A stretch of 64,000 nucleotides of DNA from a virus, in IMG/VR virus record IMGVR_UViG_3300050011_000542, positions 1 to 64,000 of that record. One strand, given 5' to 3'. Shown piece by piece: positions 24,912-33,754 of this stretch (positions are counted from its first letter, which is position 1; the number at the start of each line of letters is the position of its first letter). Position numbers and translations under genes: made by a program. Below the pieces are notes generated by a model. The model was not told where the DNA came from. It saw only the letters and a list, made by a program, of their open reading frames with translations, and did no database searches.

Positions 24912-25100
24912 GTGGAAGAGTCGTCTGAATACTCGACGACATACGATGCTGCTCCAGAGCTGCGTCATCTCATCTGGAATCCACATCTGAGCACGAGCCC
25001 TGATGTGGCTTGTATGCTCCTCCTCGCTCTCATCTCTGCTCTCGTTATCATTGCTTTTTGGGATCTGCTTATGATCCTCGATAAGCGACCGAAACGTTAG
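24912..25100 (+). CDS. Small predicted membrane protein (62 aa)
   Basis: GTG 24912, weak SD GAGAG. Acidic N-terminus, then one strong hydrophobic segment (VACMLLLALISALVIIAFWD) and a basic tail (DKRPKR), giving an N-out topology. Lies between tail tube and chaperone. Possibly a moron or an exclusion protein; function unknown. Confidence 0.5.
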   Translation: MEESSEYSTTYDAAPELRHLIWNPHLSTSPDVACMLLLALISALVIIAFWDLLMILDKRPKR

Positions 25101-25111
25101 AGGTTGAGATA

Positions 25112-25123
25112 GCCATGGAGGGC
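25112..25123 (+). promoter_or_regulatory. CsrA-type SD hairpin of the tail chaperone
   Basis: GCC/GGC stem, loop ATGGAG; start GTG 25128. Confidence 0.75.
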
Positions 25124-25127
25124 GCAA

Positions 25128-25547
25128 GTGGGTGTTCGTGCAATCACGGTCGGTCAGACCAAGAATTACGTGTCGGAGAGTGACCCTGATAAGGGCACTG
25201 ACAAAGAAACTGTTTTCGAGATCGGGGCACTTGACGTATTCGTAAATGCCCAGCTTACCGATCAATCGACCGTGTTTCATGACGGCGGCGCGTCTATCCA
25301 CACCCAGACGCTTGCCCTGTCCCGTGTGCGCTTTGGTTTGAAGAGCCTGCGCAACTTCCGCACTGCCGATAACAAGGTTGTCGCCTTTAAGACCGAAGAC
25401 GTTCAGCTCGGGGCGAGGACTTACAAGGTTGTCTCCGACGAGATCATCATGAAGATGGACCCGGAGCTGATTAATGAGCTTGCCAGGGCCATTACCGACT
25501 ACAACACGGTGCCCCCGGACGAAGCAAAAAACTCCGCAAAGGCGTAA
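25128..25547 (+). CDS. Tail assembly chaperone, G-like short form
   Basis: 139 residues, GTG start. Functional analogue of lambda gpG, which wraps the tape measure. Near the end the sequence AAAAAAC (25526-25532) in zero frame A|AAA|AAC is a canonical -1 slippery heptamer. A share of ribosomes should shift into the frame encoding the T-like domain. Confidence 0.8.
   Translation: MGVRAITVGQTKNYVSESDPDKGTDKETVFEIGALDVFVNAQLTDQSTVFHDGGASIHTQTLALSRVRFGLKSLRNFRTADNKVVAFKTEDVQLGARTYKVVSDEIIMKMDPELINELARAITDYNTVPPDEAKNSAKA
25526..25532 (+). promoter_or_regulatory. -1 ribosomal frameshift slippery site
   Basis: AAAAAAC read as gcA AAA AAC. A -1 slip continues through an open frame to 25951, giving a G-T fusion of about 274 residues. 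Confidence 0.85.
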
Positions 25548-25951
25548 TCGCGCTTTCTCTCTTCAGGGATCGCAATTGCGCCACATGCGAGTCGGCCCAG
25601 AAGGTCTTATGGGGCTGTACTGCTAAGAAACAGCCAGACGGAACCTGGCTAAACCCGGCTCGCATGCCGCAAATTATCGACGGTGAAGAAGACTGGGCCT
25701 GTCCACGGCAGGGTATTCGCGAGAACCCAGCCTACTGGCAGCAGCTACTGTTCTTCTACAATAACTACAAGTCCGGCTTCCTTCCTGATCCGGGGGCGCT
25801 ATCGGAACAGTGTGCCCGCCTTATGACTATCGTTTCGATACTGTCGGCTACGTTTGATGAAGCCGATGAGGAGCTTTCCGATCAGCGGCGCCGGCAGATG
25901 GTAAGCGCCGCCTCTGCGGCTAACCAAGCCCAGGCCGGCCAGAGAAGGTAG
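25532..25951 (+). CDS. Tail assembly chaperone T-like domain (made by -1 frameshift)
   Basis: The -1 frame after the slippery site is open for 139 codons with no stop, up to the tape measure start. It contains a cysteine cluster (RNCATCES, then LWGCTAKK, and EDWACPRQ) that could bind metal. Then NPAYWQQLLFFYNNYKSGF precedes a helical tail. No good independent start with SD exists before ATG 25664, so I read it as the extension of the G-like protein, as in lambda gpGT. Confidence 0.82.
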   Translation, partial: LRKGVIALSLFRDRNCATCESAQKVLWGCTAKKQPDGTWLNPARMPQIIDGEEDWACPRQGIRENPAYWQQLLFFYNNYKSGFLPDPGALSEQCARLMTIVSILSATFDEADEELSDQRRRQMVSAASAANQAQAGQRR

Positions 25952-28900
25952 ATGCCGGACTCAAAGCAAATCACTCTGATCATGCAAATGCGCGACGAGC
26001 TGTCGTCTGCATTGCAGAAACAGGGCCAGTCGATCGATGCTTTGTCCGCCAAGGTCAATGCTCTTGACTCGTCTTTGAACCGGGTGGCAGCTCGTCAGGT
26101 TACGCTGGCCCAGCAAACCAAGAGCCTGGGCACGGCCCTGCAGGGCAACACCTCGGCTCTTACCCAGCTGACCAACGCCCAGACCACGCATAGCAATGTA
26201 CTGCAATCGGTTGCAACGAATACCAAGGGTGTAACCAGTGCAGCTGTAGCCGGGGCGGCAGCGGCTCGTACCGGCAGCACGGCGGCCAATCAGCAAACTA
26301 CAGCTGTAAAAGCTTTAGGAGCCGCTCACGGTTCGGCCGCCATCAGGTTCCGTGAAACCCTGGTGCTGTTGCGAGAGTTCGGCCGGGGCAACACCAGCCA
26401 GATGCTGGGCTCGGCCTCGATCCTGTTTAACCAGGGCTTTAAGGTTCCTCCGCAGTTGTTCCTGCTCGGGGCGGTTATCCTCGGGGCCGGGGCCGCTTTC
26501 GTTTATTTCGAAGACAAAGGCTCTAAGGCGTTCAAAAATGTCGCTGAGGCTGCCAAACAGATGGGCAGTGCGATCGGGCTGTCGACCTCGCAGCTCTCTC
26601 AGCAAGCCGATAAAATTGCTACTTCCGGCCAGTTTAGCATCGCAGACACCCGCAATCTTCAAGCCCAGGCGCTTCGCGCTGGAGTTATTAGTCCGCAGGC
26701 TCTAGAAGGCATTCTTGCCAACTCGCACAACTTCGCGGCCCTAACTGGACAGACTCAAGCAGCAGGAAACAAGCAGCTTACGGAAATGATTGGAGACCCG
26801 TCTAAGGGTCTCAAAGAACTTAGCACTGTTATACCGATCTTGACCGCAAAGGAGCAGGATCTAGTCCACAAGCTTATTCAGCACAATGAAATAACCCAGG
26901 CCCAAACCGTTCTTATGGACGCTTTGACCCAAAAATCTAAAGGAGCGGCTGATGAAGGTCTTGGGTATCTTGGCCGGGCCATCGATAGTCTGAAGAAGAA
27001 AGCGTCTGAAGTCGGCAATGCCATCATGAATGCTGGCGTGCCGAGCTCTAGCGGGGACGCTGATCGGTTGCTTCAGACACTACGAAACCAGACTGCTACA
27101 GCTGCTCGGGCCGGGGACGCCTCCGGCCTACCAGTGGCTTTTGGGAGTCCAGGGGGGCTACCTTCGTCCTCTGACATATTGGCTCGTCGCCGGGCTTTGC
27201 TTGGAACAGAAGGCCCAGAAGCTGGTGGACCGGCCATTAGTCCTGAATTGCAAAGGCTGACTCACGAGCTGGTTGCTGCGGTTTATCAGAACGAGTCGGG
27301 TAGTGGCCAAAACAACAGCATCCATACGATTAATGGCCAGCGCATCGGCGGCCCAATGCAAATTGCAGAGGGGACTGGCGCACCATATTTGAAGCCTGGA
27401 GAAGACCTCTTTAATTTCAATACCAATATGCGTGTGAGTACGCAGATTCTCCAAGACTACATCGTCAAATACAAGGACGTAGACAAGGCGCTAATTGCCT
27501 ATAACGCTGGGCCTAAATATGTCAATACGCCTCATGATCAGTTGTCCCAGGAAATTCAGAAATATCTAGATCAGGCTCATCAATACATATCCGCAGCTGG
27601 TAATGTTACCGGGACTAGCGAAGGTGGCGAACAAGCAGCGATGATCTCTGCTGTGCGAGCTTATGTTCATGGAGTGGATAGAGCCCAAGGAGATTCCACT
27701 ACTGCCAAGGCAGTTGACGCCTATAGGCAGTCAAAAGAGAAATTCGACGCATCAGATCCAAAAGAGCGCGCCTTTAACGAAGGTACCTCTATTTATAGTC
27801 GTGCGAGAGACGCGCTGAATGCACCTGGTCTTAGCGATGAAGATAAAAAGAACTTACAACTTCTGCAGAGCCGTGGAGATTTTCAGCGCCACACAGCCAT
27901 CTCCGATACCGAGCGTCAGAGGCTAGTGACCCAGGCCGAGACCAAAGCCGGAGGCATGCCTCCACAGCAGGCCCAGGAATATCTTGCCGGCCGCCTGAAG
28001 GAGATTGAGCTCCTCGGAACCCTGCACAGCCAGGAAGAGGTAGAGGCCGCGTCTAAGGCCGCTATGGCGCGGGTAGCGCGAGAGCACGCATCAGCCCTTA
28101 AACTGACAAACCTAGAGCTGGCAGCCTCTACAGACGGCCTGAAGAAGGAAGCAGCGGCATACGCTGTGAGTCAGGCCGAAGGCATCCGTGCGGCGGCCCA
28201 GCGTGAAGCCAATATGAAGGGTTTGCAGAACGACGGTATTAGTCCGGACGTTCGAACTAATCAGTTGTTGGCCGAGGGGTCGGCCAAGGCTTTGTCTACG
28301 CTAAATCAGCAAGTGGTTAAGAGCAACGAAGCGGCCGAGGCCGCTCTAAAGCTCGCCGGGGCCACTAACATCAGTGTGGTGGAACAGAAAAAACAGGAAG
28401 TTCAGAACCGTGCCACGGCTGCCTCGGCTGATGCTATGGCACACGCGCTCTCCTTGGCCACTGACGCGGAGAGAGCTGCTGCAGTTGCCCAGGTTACAGT
28501 TGCTCGGGATAAACTAGCTACAAACTTCAAGACCGAGGAAAATTCTAAGGAAACCGTCGACTTCAATAAGTCGATGGCTCACGCCAAGGAGCAGTTAGCA
28601 ATTAATGAGGCCGAATATAAAGCTGTCCAGGACGGTTCCAAAGGAGCCAAGGAACAAGTAGACATCCTGAAGGCAAAGTTTGCCTTGCAGCAGCAATTTC
28701 CGAATATGACCGATGAAGAGGCAAAAGCCTGGGTAGAAGTTAATAAGCAAATAGGGGCGGTACACGATAAGACGCTGAAAGCAGAGGAGGCTCTTAAGCC
28801 GTATCAGGAGCTGACTAAGCAGATTGAGAGCTCGATGAATTCGGTGTTTGACAGCTTGCTTACGAACGGCACGCGCAGCATGCAGAACATCCGGCGCCTG

Positions 28901-29539
28901 GTCGGCGACTCCATGAGAAAAATTGCTTCAGATATCGCCAATACCTTCGTCTTTAAACCACTTGAAAACGGTATTGCCTCACAACTATTCGGTAGTGGTG
29001 TAGTCCCAGGCGGATCTGCTGCCGGGGCTACTGGGGGTCTTTTTAGCGGAGCTACAGGGGCAGCCGGTGGTGGTTTATTGGGCGGTGCTTTTAGTTGGTT
29101 GCATGGCCTTGTAAGTGGTGGGGCCGGAAGTAGCCTCTCTGCTGCGGCGCTTAGCGACGAGGGCTTTGCCCACGGCGGGGCTTTCACGAACGGCATTCGC
29201 TGGATGGCCCAGGGCGATATCGTTAATTCGCCGACGCTTATTGGTCGGGTAGGTAGCAAGGCAGGGGTAGCCGGTGAGGCTGGGCCAGAGGCCGTGCTAC
29301 CGTTGTCGCGCGATAAGTCGGGCAACCTTGGTGTCGCTTCGTCTGGGCACGGCGCTGCCTTTTCCCCGACCGTAATCATCAACAACAATGCCCCTGGCGG
29401 GGACAAGCGACAAAACGCCGACGCAGCGGCCCAGTCGGCGGCTGCGGTGCAGCACGCTCTAAATGCCATGTTCACCAGCGGTGTGCGTAACGAGCAGCGC
29501 CCCGGTGGCATGCTTAACCAGATGAGTCAGCTGTCATGA
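25952..29539 (+). CDS. Tape measure protein with lytic transglycosylase (SLT) domain
   Basis: 1195 residues, ATG immediately after the chaperone stop. It sets tail length and is ejected into the cell. Coiled coils lie at about 1-110 and throughout 640-1000. A hydrophobic stretch follows at about 165-185. An SLT fold lies at about 433-530 with the catalytic Glu in YQNESGSGQ, then GGPMQI and ALIAYNAGP. The C-terminus is Gly-rich and ends ...LNQMSQLS. The peptidoglycan cutter probably opens the cell wall on infection. The gene overlaps the next by four bases. A TGCAA palindrome lies at 26202. Confidence 0.92.
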   Translation: MPDSKQITLIMQMRDELSSALQKQGQSIDALSAKVNALDSSLNRVAARQVTLAQQTKSLGTALQGNTSALTQLTNAQTTHSNVLQSVATNTKGVTSAAVAGAAAARTGSTAANQQTTAVKALGAAHGSAAIRFRETLVLLREFGRGNTSQMLGSASILFNQGFKVPPQLFLLGAVILGAGAAFVYFEDKGSKAFKNVAEAAKQMGSAIGLSTSQLSQQADKIATSGQFSIADTRNLQAQALRAGVISPQALEGILANSHNFAALTGQTQAAGNKQLTEMIGDPSKGLKELSTVIPILTAKEQDLVHKLIQHNEITQAQTVLMDALTQKSKGAADEGLGYLGRAIDSLKKKASEVGNAIMNAGVPSSSGDADRLLQTLRNQTATAARAGDASGLPVAFGSPGGLPSSSDILARRRALLGTEGPEAGGPAISPELQRLTHELVAAVYQNESGSGQNNSIHTINGQRIGGPMQIAEGTGAPYLKPGEDLFNFNTNMRVSTQILQDYIVKYKDVDKALIAYNAGPKYVNTPHDQLSQEIQKYLDQAHQYISAAGNVTGTSEGGEQAAMISAVRAYVHGVDRAQGDSTTAKAVDAYRQSKEKFDASDPKERAFNEGTSIYSRARDALNAPGLSDEDKKNLQLLQSRGDFQRHTAISDTERQRLVTQAETKAGGMPPQQAQEYLAGRLKEIELLGTLHSQEEVEAASKAAMARVAREHASALKLTNLELAASTDGLKKEAAAYAVSQAEGIRAAAQREANMKGLQNDGISPDVRTNQLLAEGSAKALSTLNQQVVKSNEAAEAALKLAGATNISVVEQKKQEVQNRATAASADAMAHALSLATDAERAAAVAQVTVARDKLATNFKTEENSKETVDFNKSMAHAKEQLAINEAEYKAVQDGSKGAKEQVDILKAKFALQQQFPNMTDEEAKAWVEVNKQIGAVHDKTLKAEEALKPYQELTKQIESSMNSVFDSLLTNGTRSMQNIRRLVGDSMRKIASDIANTFVFKPLENGIASQLFGSGVVPGGSAAGATGGLFSGATGAAGGGLLGGAFSWLHGLVSGGAGSSLSAAALSDEGFAHGGAFTNGIRWMAQGDIVNSPTLIGRVGSKAGVAGEAGPEAVLPLSRDKSGNLGVASSGHGAAFSPTVIINNNAPGGDKRQNADAAAQSAAAVQHALNAMFTSGVRNEQRPGGMLNQMSQLS
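26202..26215. repeat. TGCAA-N4-TTGCA palindrome, copy 8
   Basis: TGCAATCGGTTGCA in the tape measure gene; arms exact, centre TCGG. Confidence 0.8.
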
Positions 29540-29913
29540 CGATTCCTCTGTTTCTATCGTCTCTGACGGTATTTCCCACGACTGTAGCCCAGCCCAGCTA
29601 CAACTCGTCGGAGGATCATACCCCGCGCGTGCTCACGGCGTCGTTCGGAGACGGCTATTCCCAAAGAAGCCTCGATGGAATCAATAATGATCCTGGGCTT
29701 TTCAATCTGGTGTGGACCAATCTGCTCGACGCAGAGAGTGACAACATCGTCAATTTCCTGTCGGCCCGCGCTGGAGTCGTAGCCTTTACTTGGACGCCTC
29801 CACGCGGGAGCGTGGCGATAGCCGTTACCTGTAAGAAGTGGAATAAGACGTGGACTGATGCTGGAGCCCAGCAGCTTACCGCTGAATTTAGACAGGTATT
29901 CGATATCACATGA
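29536..29913 (+). CDS. Minor tail protein M-like (lambda gpM)
   Basis: 125 residues. FGDGYSQRSLDGINNDPGLF and FLSARAGVVAFTWTPPRG, then CKKWNKTW match the gpM family that begins the lambda-type tail tip. Overlaps the tape measure and the L gene by four bases each. Confidence 0.88.
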   Translation: MTIPLFLSSLTVFPTTVAQPSYNSSEDHTPRVLTASFGDGYSQRSLDGINNDPGLFNLVWTNLLDAESDNIVNFLSARAGVVAFTWTPPRGSVAIAVTCKKWNKTWTDAGAQQLTAEFRQVFDIT

Positions 29914-30638
29914 CCAGTAACATCACGCTCGCCGTACAAACCCCGGCTCCTGGAGAGTACGTCGAGCTGTTCACTCTTAATGCCATCGCCATCGGCTCTG
30001 GGGTGTTTCATTTCACGCTTAGCGAGTTCTCGAATACGGCCCCGCTGCTTTTCAATGGCGTGTCGTACCCACCGCTTGATGTCGAGTTTACGGGTATGGA
30101 GACGACCTCGGTCGGGTCTATCCCGCAGCCGACGCTAAGGGTGAGAAACCATAATTACATCCTGTCGACGCTGATCGCTGATTTTGCTGATGGGGTCGGG
30201 GCCACACTCAGTCGGATACGTACCTTCGGGTGCTTTCTCGACGGCCAGCCGGAGGCCGACCCTAACGCTTACATCAGCCAAGACACCTTTATCATCGAGC
30301 AGAAAACCTCTGCCGATAATGTCGCCATCGAATGGAAGCTCTCTTCGGTGCTAGACCAGCAGGGCATGATGCTGCCGGCACGTAATGTGCTGCGGGACAC
30401 CTGTACGCTGGTCTATCGAATCTACGATAATAACCTGGGCGTGTTCGATTACAGCCGGGCAACTTGCCCGTATGTCGACGGCAATTATTTTACGATCCTA
30501 GATCAGTCGACCAATCTGCCTTTCAAGGACGAATGCAGCCACCTCCTGAGCGGTTGTAAGTTGCGGTTCGGCGGCAACCCGATACCTGCTTCTTTCTTCC
30601 CTGGAGCTGGGCGGTTCTCGTCTGGGTTCGGCGGCTAA
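29910..30638 (+). CDS. Minor tail protein L-like (lambda gpL)
   Basis: 242 residues. Beta-rich N-terminus with FTLSEFSNTAPLLFNGVSYP. The C-terminal Cys positions (RATCPYVDGNYF, DECSHLLSGCKLRFGG) match the four-cysteine metal-binding end of gpL (iron-sulfur in known members). Ends in TAATG overlapping K. Confidence 0.88.
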   Translation: MTSNITLAVQTPAPGEYVELFTLNAIAIGSGVFHFTLSEFSNTAPLLFNGVSYPPLDVEFTGMETTSVGSIPQPTLRVRNHNYILSTLIADFADGVGATLSRIRTFGCFLDGQPEADPNAYISQDTFIIEQKTSADNVAIEWKLSSVLDQQGMMLPARNVLRDTCTLVYRIYDNNLGVFDYSRATCPYVDGNYFTILDQSTNLPFKDECSHLLSGCKLRFGGNPIPASFFPGAGRFSSGFGG

Positions 30639-31342
30639 TGTTCGATCCAGCGATCATTTCTGAAATCCGTAAGCACGCCCTGGACTGCTACCCGCACGAA
30701 TGCTGCGGGGCGGTGACCTCTGATGGCTATCTGCGCCAAGAGAACATCTCCGATACCCCAGAGAGCAATTTCAAGATAGACTCGGCCAAGGTGCGCGACC
30801 TCGATGTGAAAGCCTACGTGCATTCACACTGTGGCACCAGCCAGTCTCCTTCGACGCTCGACATGCAGCAACAGGTCGCTACAGCGGTGCCCTGGGGTAT
30901 TGTTGCTACGGACGGACATCAGGTTAGCGATGTGGTTTGGTGGGGCAGGGGAGCCCCGGTAGCACCACTGTTCGGCCGCAAGTTCATTCACGGCATCTGG
31001 GACTGCTACAGTCTGATCAGGGACTTCTACTCCGAGTACCTGAAGATAGAGATACCAGACTTTCCTCGTGAGGAAGGCTGGTGGATGAATGGGTTGGATT
31101 TATACCAAGAAGGCTTTACCAAGGCTGGGTTTATCAAGTTCGACGGCCCAATCACCGAGCTGCAAAGGGGCGATGTGTTTCTCATGCAAATCCGCAGCCA
31201 GGTGCGCAATCACGGCGGCGTGCTGTATGATGTCCACCAGGTAGCTCATCACCTGGCGGGGCGGTTGTCGACTCGTGAAGTTATGCCGGCGTACTGCAGA
31301 CGCCCTTCTACCGTGTGGTTGCGACACACAAGCAAAATCTAA
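30638..31342 (+). CDS. Tail tip protein K-like: JAMM domain plus NlpC/P60 peptidase
   Basis: 234 residues. The N-terminal JAMM metallopeptidase motif VHSHCGTSQSPSTLD (HxH-x7-SxxD, about residues 63-77) is preceded by YPHECCGAV. The C-terminal NlpC/P60 domain has the catalytic Cys in GIWDCYSLI (about 128) and His in VRNHGGVLYD (about 190). Cleaves peptidoglycan during tail assembly or infection. In most lambda-type phages gpI follows directly; here about 1.8 kb intervenes. Confidence 0.9.
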   Translation: MFDPAIISEIRKHALDCYPHECCGAVTSDGYLRQENISDTPESNFKIDSAKVRDLDVKAYVHSHCGTSQSPSTLDMQQQVATAVPWGIVATDGHQVSDVVWWGRGAPVAPLFGRKFIHGIWDCYSLIRDFYSEYLKIEIPDFPREEGWWMNGLDLYQEGFTKAGFIKFDGPITELQRGDVFLMQIRSQVRNHGGVLYDVHQVAHHLAGRLSTREVMPAYCRRPSTVWLRHTSKI

Positions 31343-31343
31343 T

Positions 31344-31357
31344 TGCAATCAATTGCA
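31344..31357. repeat. TGCAA-N4-TTGCA palindrome, copy 9
   Basis: TGCAATCAATTGCA right after the K gene, at the left boundary of the accessory insertion. Confidence 0.85.
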
Positions 31358-31403
31358 CTGAGTTTTACGCTCGCCCAGAGGTTTCTTGTGGGAGGGCGTA
31401 GTT

Positions 31404-31805
31404 ATGCGTAAGGTCGCTATTTTAATCTGCTGTTTTGCTATTTTCAGCTCAGCGAAAGCTGCCGATAAGATCATGAGAGATCACGATGCTGATAAATTCA
31501 TCACATCTGACTTCACAGTGCTGTGTGAATCGGCATTTTCACTGACTGAAGCCACTAAAGCTGCATCTAAAAGAGATAGTAATTGGCTCAAGCAGCTAAA
31601 TTGTGTTAAGGCCGACGCGGGTCTAGAAGTTACATTGGTAGAACCAGTTACCTGGTTCTTAAGCGATTTAACAATTCCATGGAAAGTCCGGGCTCCCACA
31701 AAAGACGGTAAAGGAGTTACGGTTTACGTCGATCATTCTGAACTTAGATGGCCTGACGGTAATTACATACACCCAAGCGCAAGCGAAGCTACTAAGCCTC
31801 AATGA
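31404..31805 (+). CDS. Exported hypothetical protein (133 aa)
   Basis: ATG 31404 with SD GGGAGGG. The signal peptide MRKVAILICCFAIFSSAKA ends in an AKA|AD signal peptidase I site. The mature part is about 114 residues with two Cys (CESAF, LNCVKAD). Located between tail genes K and I, so probably a cargo gene acting in the periplasm, e.g. on superinfection. No family recognised. AT-richer than the tail genes. Confidence 0.7.
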   Translation: MRKVAILICCFAIFSSAKAADKIMRDHDADKFITSDFTVLCESAFSLTEATKAASKRDSNWLKQLNCVKADAGLEVTLVEPVTWFLSDLTIPWKVRAPTKDGKGVTVYVDHSELRWPDGNYIHPSASEATKPQ

Positions 31806-31812
31806 AATTGAA

Positions 31813-32181
31813 TTAAATAAGTCGATTAGAGATCACGTATTTATGGGCTATCTCGAACGAAGCCTCGTCTCCAATAATGATAAGGTTGTGTATTAGACGG
31901 GTTTCTAAATAGACATTTTTGCGAGCCTTGAAATTAAGTACGAGCATTTTCGGGGTACTGCGAACGATAGTTGCCTTAACGGCAATGCGCGGCTCAATCT
32001 TCTTTTGACGTGCCTGGGGCCGCCACGGCGTATTTTCAGAACTGGCTCTCATAAGGCGCAGGCCCCGTCTATCTTCTCGGCCATCGTTATCTGTCAACCA
32101 TCGCCATAGATGTACGCTGTATCCGACGATAAAAACCATGGCTACTACGGCCAGGGCGTACCACGTGAAGAAGTCGTCCAC
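31813..32181 (-). CDS. Reverse-strand single-span membrane protein (122 aa)
   Basis: GTG at 32181 (reverse), preceded by strong SD GGGGGAGG; TTG 32208 is an alternative start. The N-terminal membrane segment (WYALAVVAMVFIVGYSVHLW, about residues 7-26) is followed by a basic cytoplasmic domain (RPQARQKKIEPRIAVKATIV). It is one of only two reverse genes and converges on 31404. A moron-like origin is likely; it may protect the lysogen or cell, by inference. No family recognised. Confidence 0.7.
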   Translation of the reverse strand: MDDFFTWYALAVVAMVFIVGYSVHLWRWLTDNDGREDRRGLRLMRASSENTPWRPQARQKKIEPRIAVKATIVRSTPKMLVLNFKARKNVYLETRLIHNLIIIGDEASFEIAHKYVISNRLI

Positions 32182-32300
32182 AGCCTTGCCTCCCCCTGCT
32201 GTGGCCAAGCCTATAGGTTGTGGTGGTAGGTTGCAAAGTGCCTTCGACGACTTTAGTAATCACATGACATGCACACAGAACACTAATGCTATAACCTAAC

Positions 32301-32348
32301 TATACTGCTCACGTACTCCAGATACGATCGGTTTGGTCAAAACAAACC
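32301..32348 (+). promoter_or_regulatory. Putative promoter and leader hairpin
   Basis: TACGAT (-10-like) at 32323 with TATACT 16 bases upstream. The hairpin GGTTTG/CAAACC lies at 32330-32348. The run ATACGATCGGTTT is shared with 9780-9792. Between divergently transcribed genes. Confidence 0.5.
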
Positions 32349-32364
32349 AACTGGAGTAAGTAAG

Positions 32365-32547
32365 ATGTCTGTAGGAGAATTGATCGACAGCCTCTCCATG
32401 ATCGGAGATCAGTCTTTACCAGTTTTCTTAGACAGTGGGTGTGACTGCTCTGTAGTCTTAACCGACCGGGGCGTGTTGCTGGAGGATGACAGCCCTGAAT
32501 GGATGGGAGCTTGCTCCAAGTCCATGTTCTTTGCTCTTCACGCTTAG
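32365..32547 (+). CDS. Hypothetical small protein (60 aa)
   Basis: ATG 32365 after ACTGGAGTAAGT. Acidic, with SGCDCSVVLTDRGVLLED in the middle. No recognised function. Co-transcribed with the next gene from the TACGAT promoter. Confidence 0.6.
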   Translation: MSVGELIDSLSMIGDQSLPVFLDSGCDCSVVLTDRGVLLEDDSPEWMGACSKSMFFALHA

Positions 32548-32556
32548 GAGGGCGAT

Positions 32557-33075
32557 GTGAAAAAGCAAAAATGGATTGATCGCCTAGGCGAGCTGGTGAA
32601 GCTACAGCATCAGGTATACCTGGACATGGGCGAAGCTCTCAAAGAGGTGAGGGCGAGAACCTCGTCTTATGAGTACGCTGAAATCCTGACTCGGTTGGGG
32701 CTCAGCTATCGGCGAGCCAGATATTTTATCATCCTGTATGAGACGGCTGAGCGGCTTGAGATCACCCGAGAGGACAGCCTGCAACTAGGCTGGACCAAGT
32801 TCTCTATCATCGCCCCGATCCTGACGGCTAGTAACAAGGATGCTTGGGTCGAGACTGCCAGGGCCACAACCGTATTAGAACTTCGAGCCTTGGTACGTAA
32901 AGCTCTCGGGGAAATCGACGGTGGTGAGATAGGCGTCTCCTTCGTGCTCACGAAAAATCAGGAAGCTCGCTTGTTTAATGCCTTGGTACAGGCCGGAGCG
33001 GTGCAGCACGGCTGCGGTCTGCTGTTCAAAGGGGAGGCTTTGGACGTTATTATCTCTGACTGGCTAGGGACGTAG
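32557..33075 (+). CDS. Hypothetical helical DNA-binding-like protein (172 aa)
   Basis: GTG 32557 with SD AGGAGGG. Helical; ILTRLGLSYRRARYFIILYE (about 44-63) looks like a helix-turn-helix, with similarity in style to DUF3102-type regulators. The C-terminal part (about 120-170) is beta-rich. Inserted between tail genes K and I. A regulator of the insert is possible but unproven. Confidence 0.6.
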   Translation: MKKQKWIDRLGELVKLQHQVYLDMGEALKEVRARTSSYEYAEILTRLGLSYRRARYFIILYETAERLEITREDSLQLGWTKFSIIAPILTASNKDAWVETARATTVLELRALVRKALGEIDGGEIGVSFVLTKNQEARLFNALVQAGAVQHGCGLLFKGEALDVIISDWLGT

Positions 33076-33079
33076 GCGT

Positions 33080-33093
33080 TGCACTTGATTGCA
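33080..33093. repeat. TGCAA-N4-TTGCA palindrome, near copy
   Basis: TGCACTTGATTGCA, one arm mismatch, before the tail I gene and 7 bases ahead of the SD hairpin. Confidence 0.6.
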
Positions 33094-33100
33094 ATGAACA

Positions 33101-33116
33101 CGACCACGGAGGGTTG
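33101..33116 (+). promoter_or_regulatory. CsrA-type SD hairpin of the tail I gene
   Basis: Stem CGACC/GGTTG (one G-U pair), loop ACGGAG; GTG 33116 touches the stem end. Confidence 0.75.
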
Positions 33117-33754
33117 TGTTGCGGGACGTAGTGCTCCACGGATTCCTTAAGGATAAGTACGGTGGACCGTTTCGCTTAAATGCGAATACGCCACGACAAG
33201 TTGTGTCTTTGCTGTCGGCCAATTTCCCAGAGTTCGACCAAGACATCAGGCAGGGCCACTATCGAGTGGTTCGAGGCGATTTCGACACCGGCATGGAACT
33301 GACTGTCGACTTGCTTGGTATGAGCCTGGGCAACGCTACGTTGCACCTCGAACCCATTATCGAAGGCGCGGCCTCGGGGTCAGGCAAGGGCATCGCCAAG
33401 GCTGTGATCGGCGTAGCGCTTATTGCTGCAGCGGTCTTTCAGCCAGAATTTCTCGGGTTCGGAGCAAGTGGCCTAAGTGTCTTTGGAACAGGGCTATCGA
33501 TCCCAGCTGCCAGCATCGGCATGTTTGGCCTTGCCTTGGCGGTTAGCGGCGTGGCCCAGGCCATCTCACCGACCCCGACAGGTAAGGTAGACCCCCACGC
33601 CTCATTCCTGTTTGGTTCGATCCAAAACATAACCCAGCAGGGCAGCTCAATCCCCCTGACCTACGGTCGTATCCGAGTGGGCTCTATCATGATTTCGGCT
33701 GACATCCAGACCACTGACGACATTCAAGACACCCCTGGGTTCACCACGAAATGA
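33116..33754 (+). CDS. Tail assembly protein I-like (lambda gpI)
   Basis: 212 residues. N-terminal ubiquitin-like domain (about 1-80), then a hydrophobic Gly/Ala region (AKAVIGVALIAAAVFQPEFL, AASIGMFGLALAVSGVAQAI), then SIPLTYGRIRVGS at the end, as in the gpI/TipI family. Overlaps J by four bases. Confidence 0.85.
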   Translation: MLRDVVLHGFLKDKYGGPFRLNANTPRQVVSLLSANFPEFDQDIRQGHYRVVRGDFDTGMELTVDLLGMSLGNATLHLEPIIEGAASGSGKGIAKAVIGVALIAAAVFQPEFLGFGASGLSVFGTGLSIPAASIGMFGLALAVSGVAQAISPTPTGKVDPHASFLFGSIQNITQQGSSIPLTYGRIRVGSIMISADIQTTDDIQDTPGFTTK

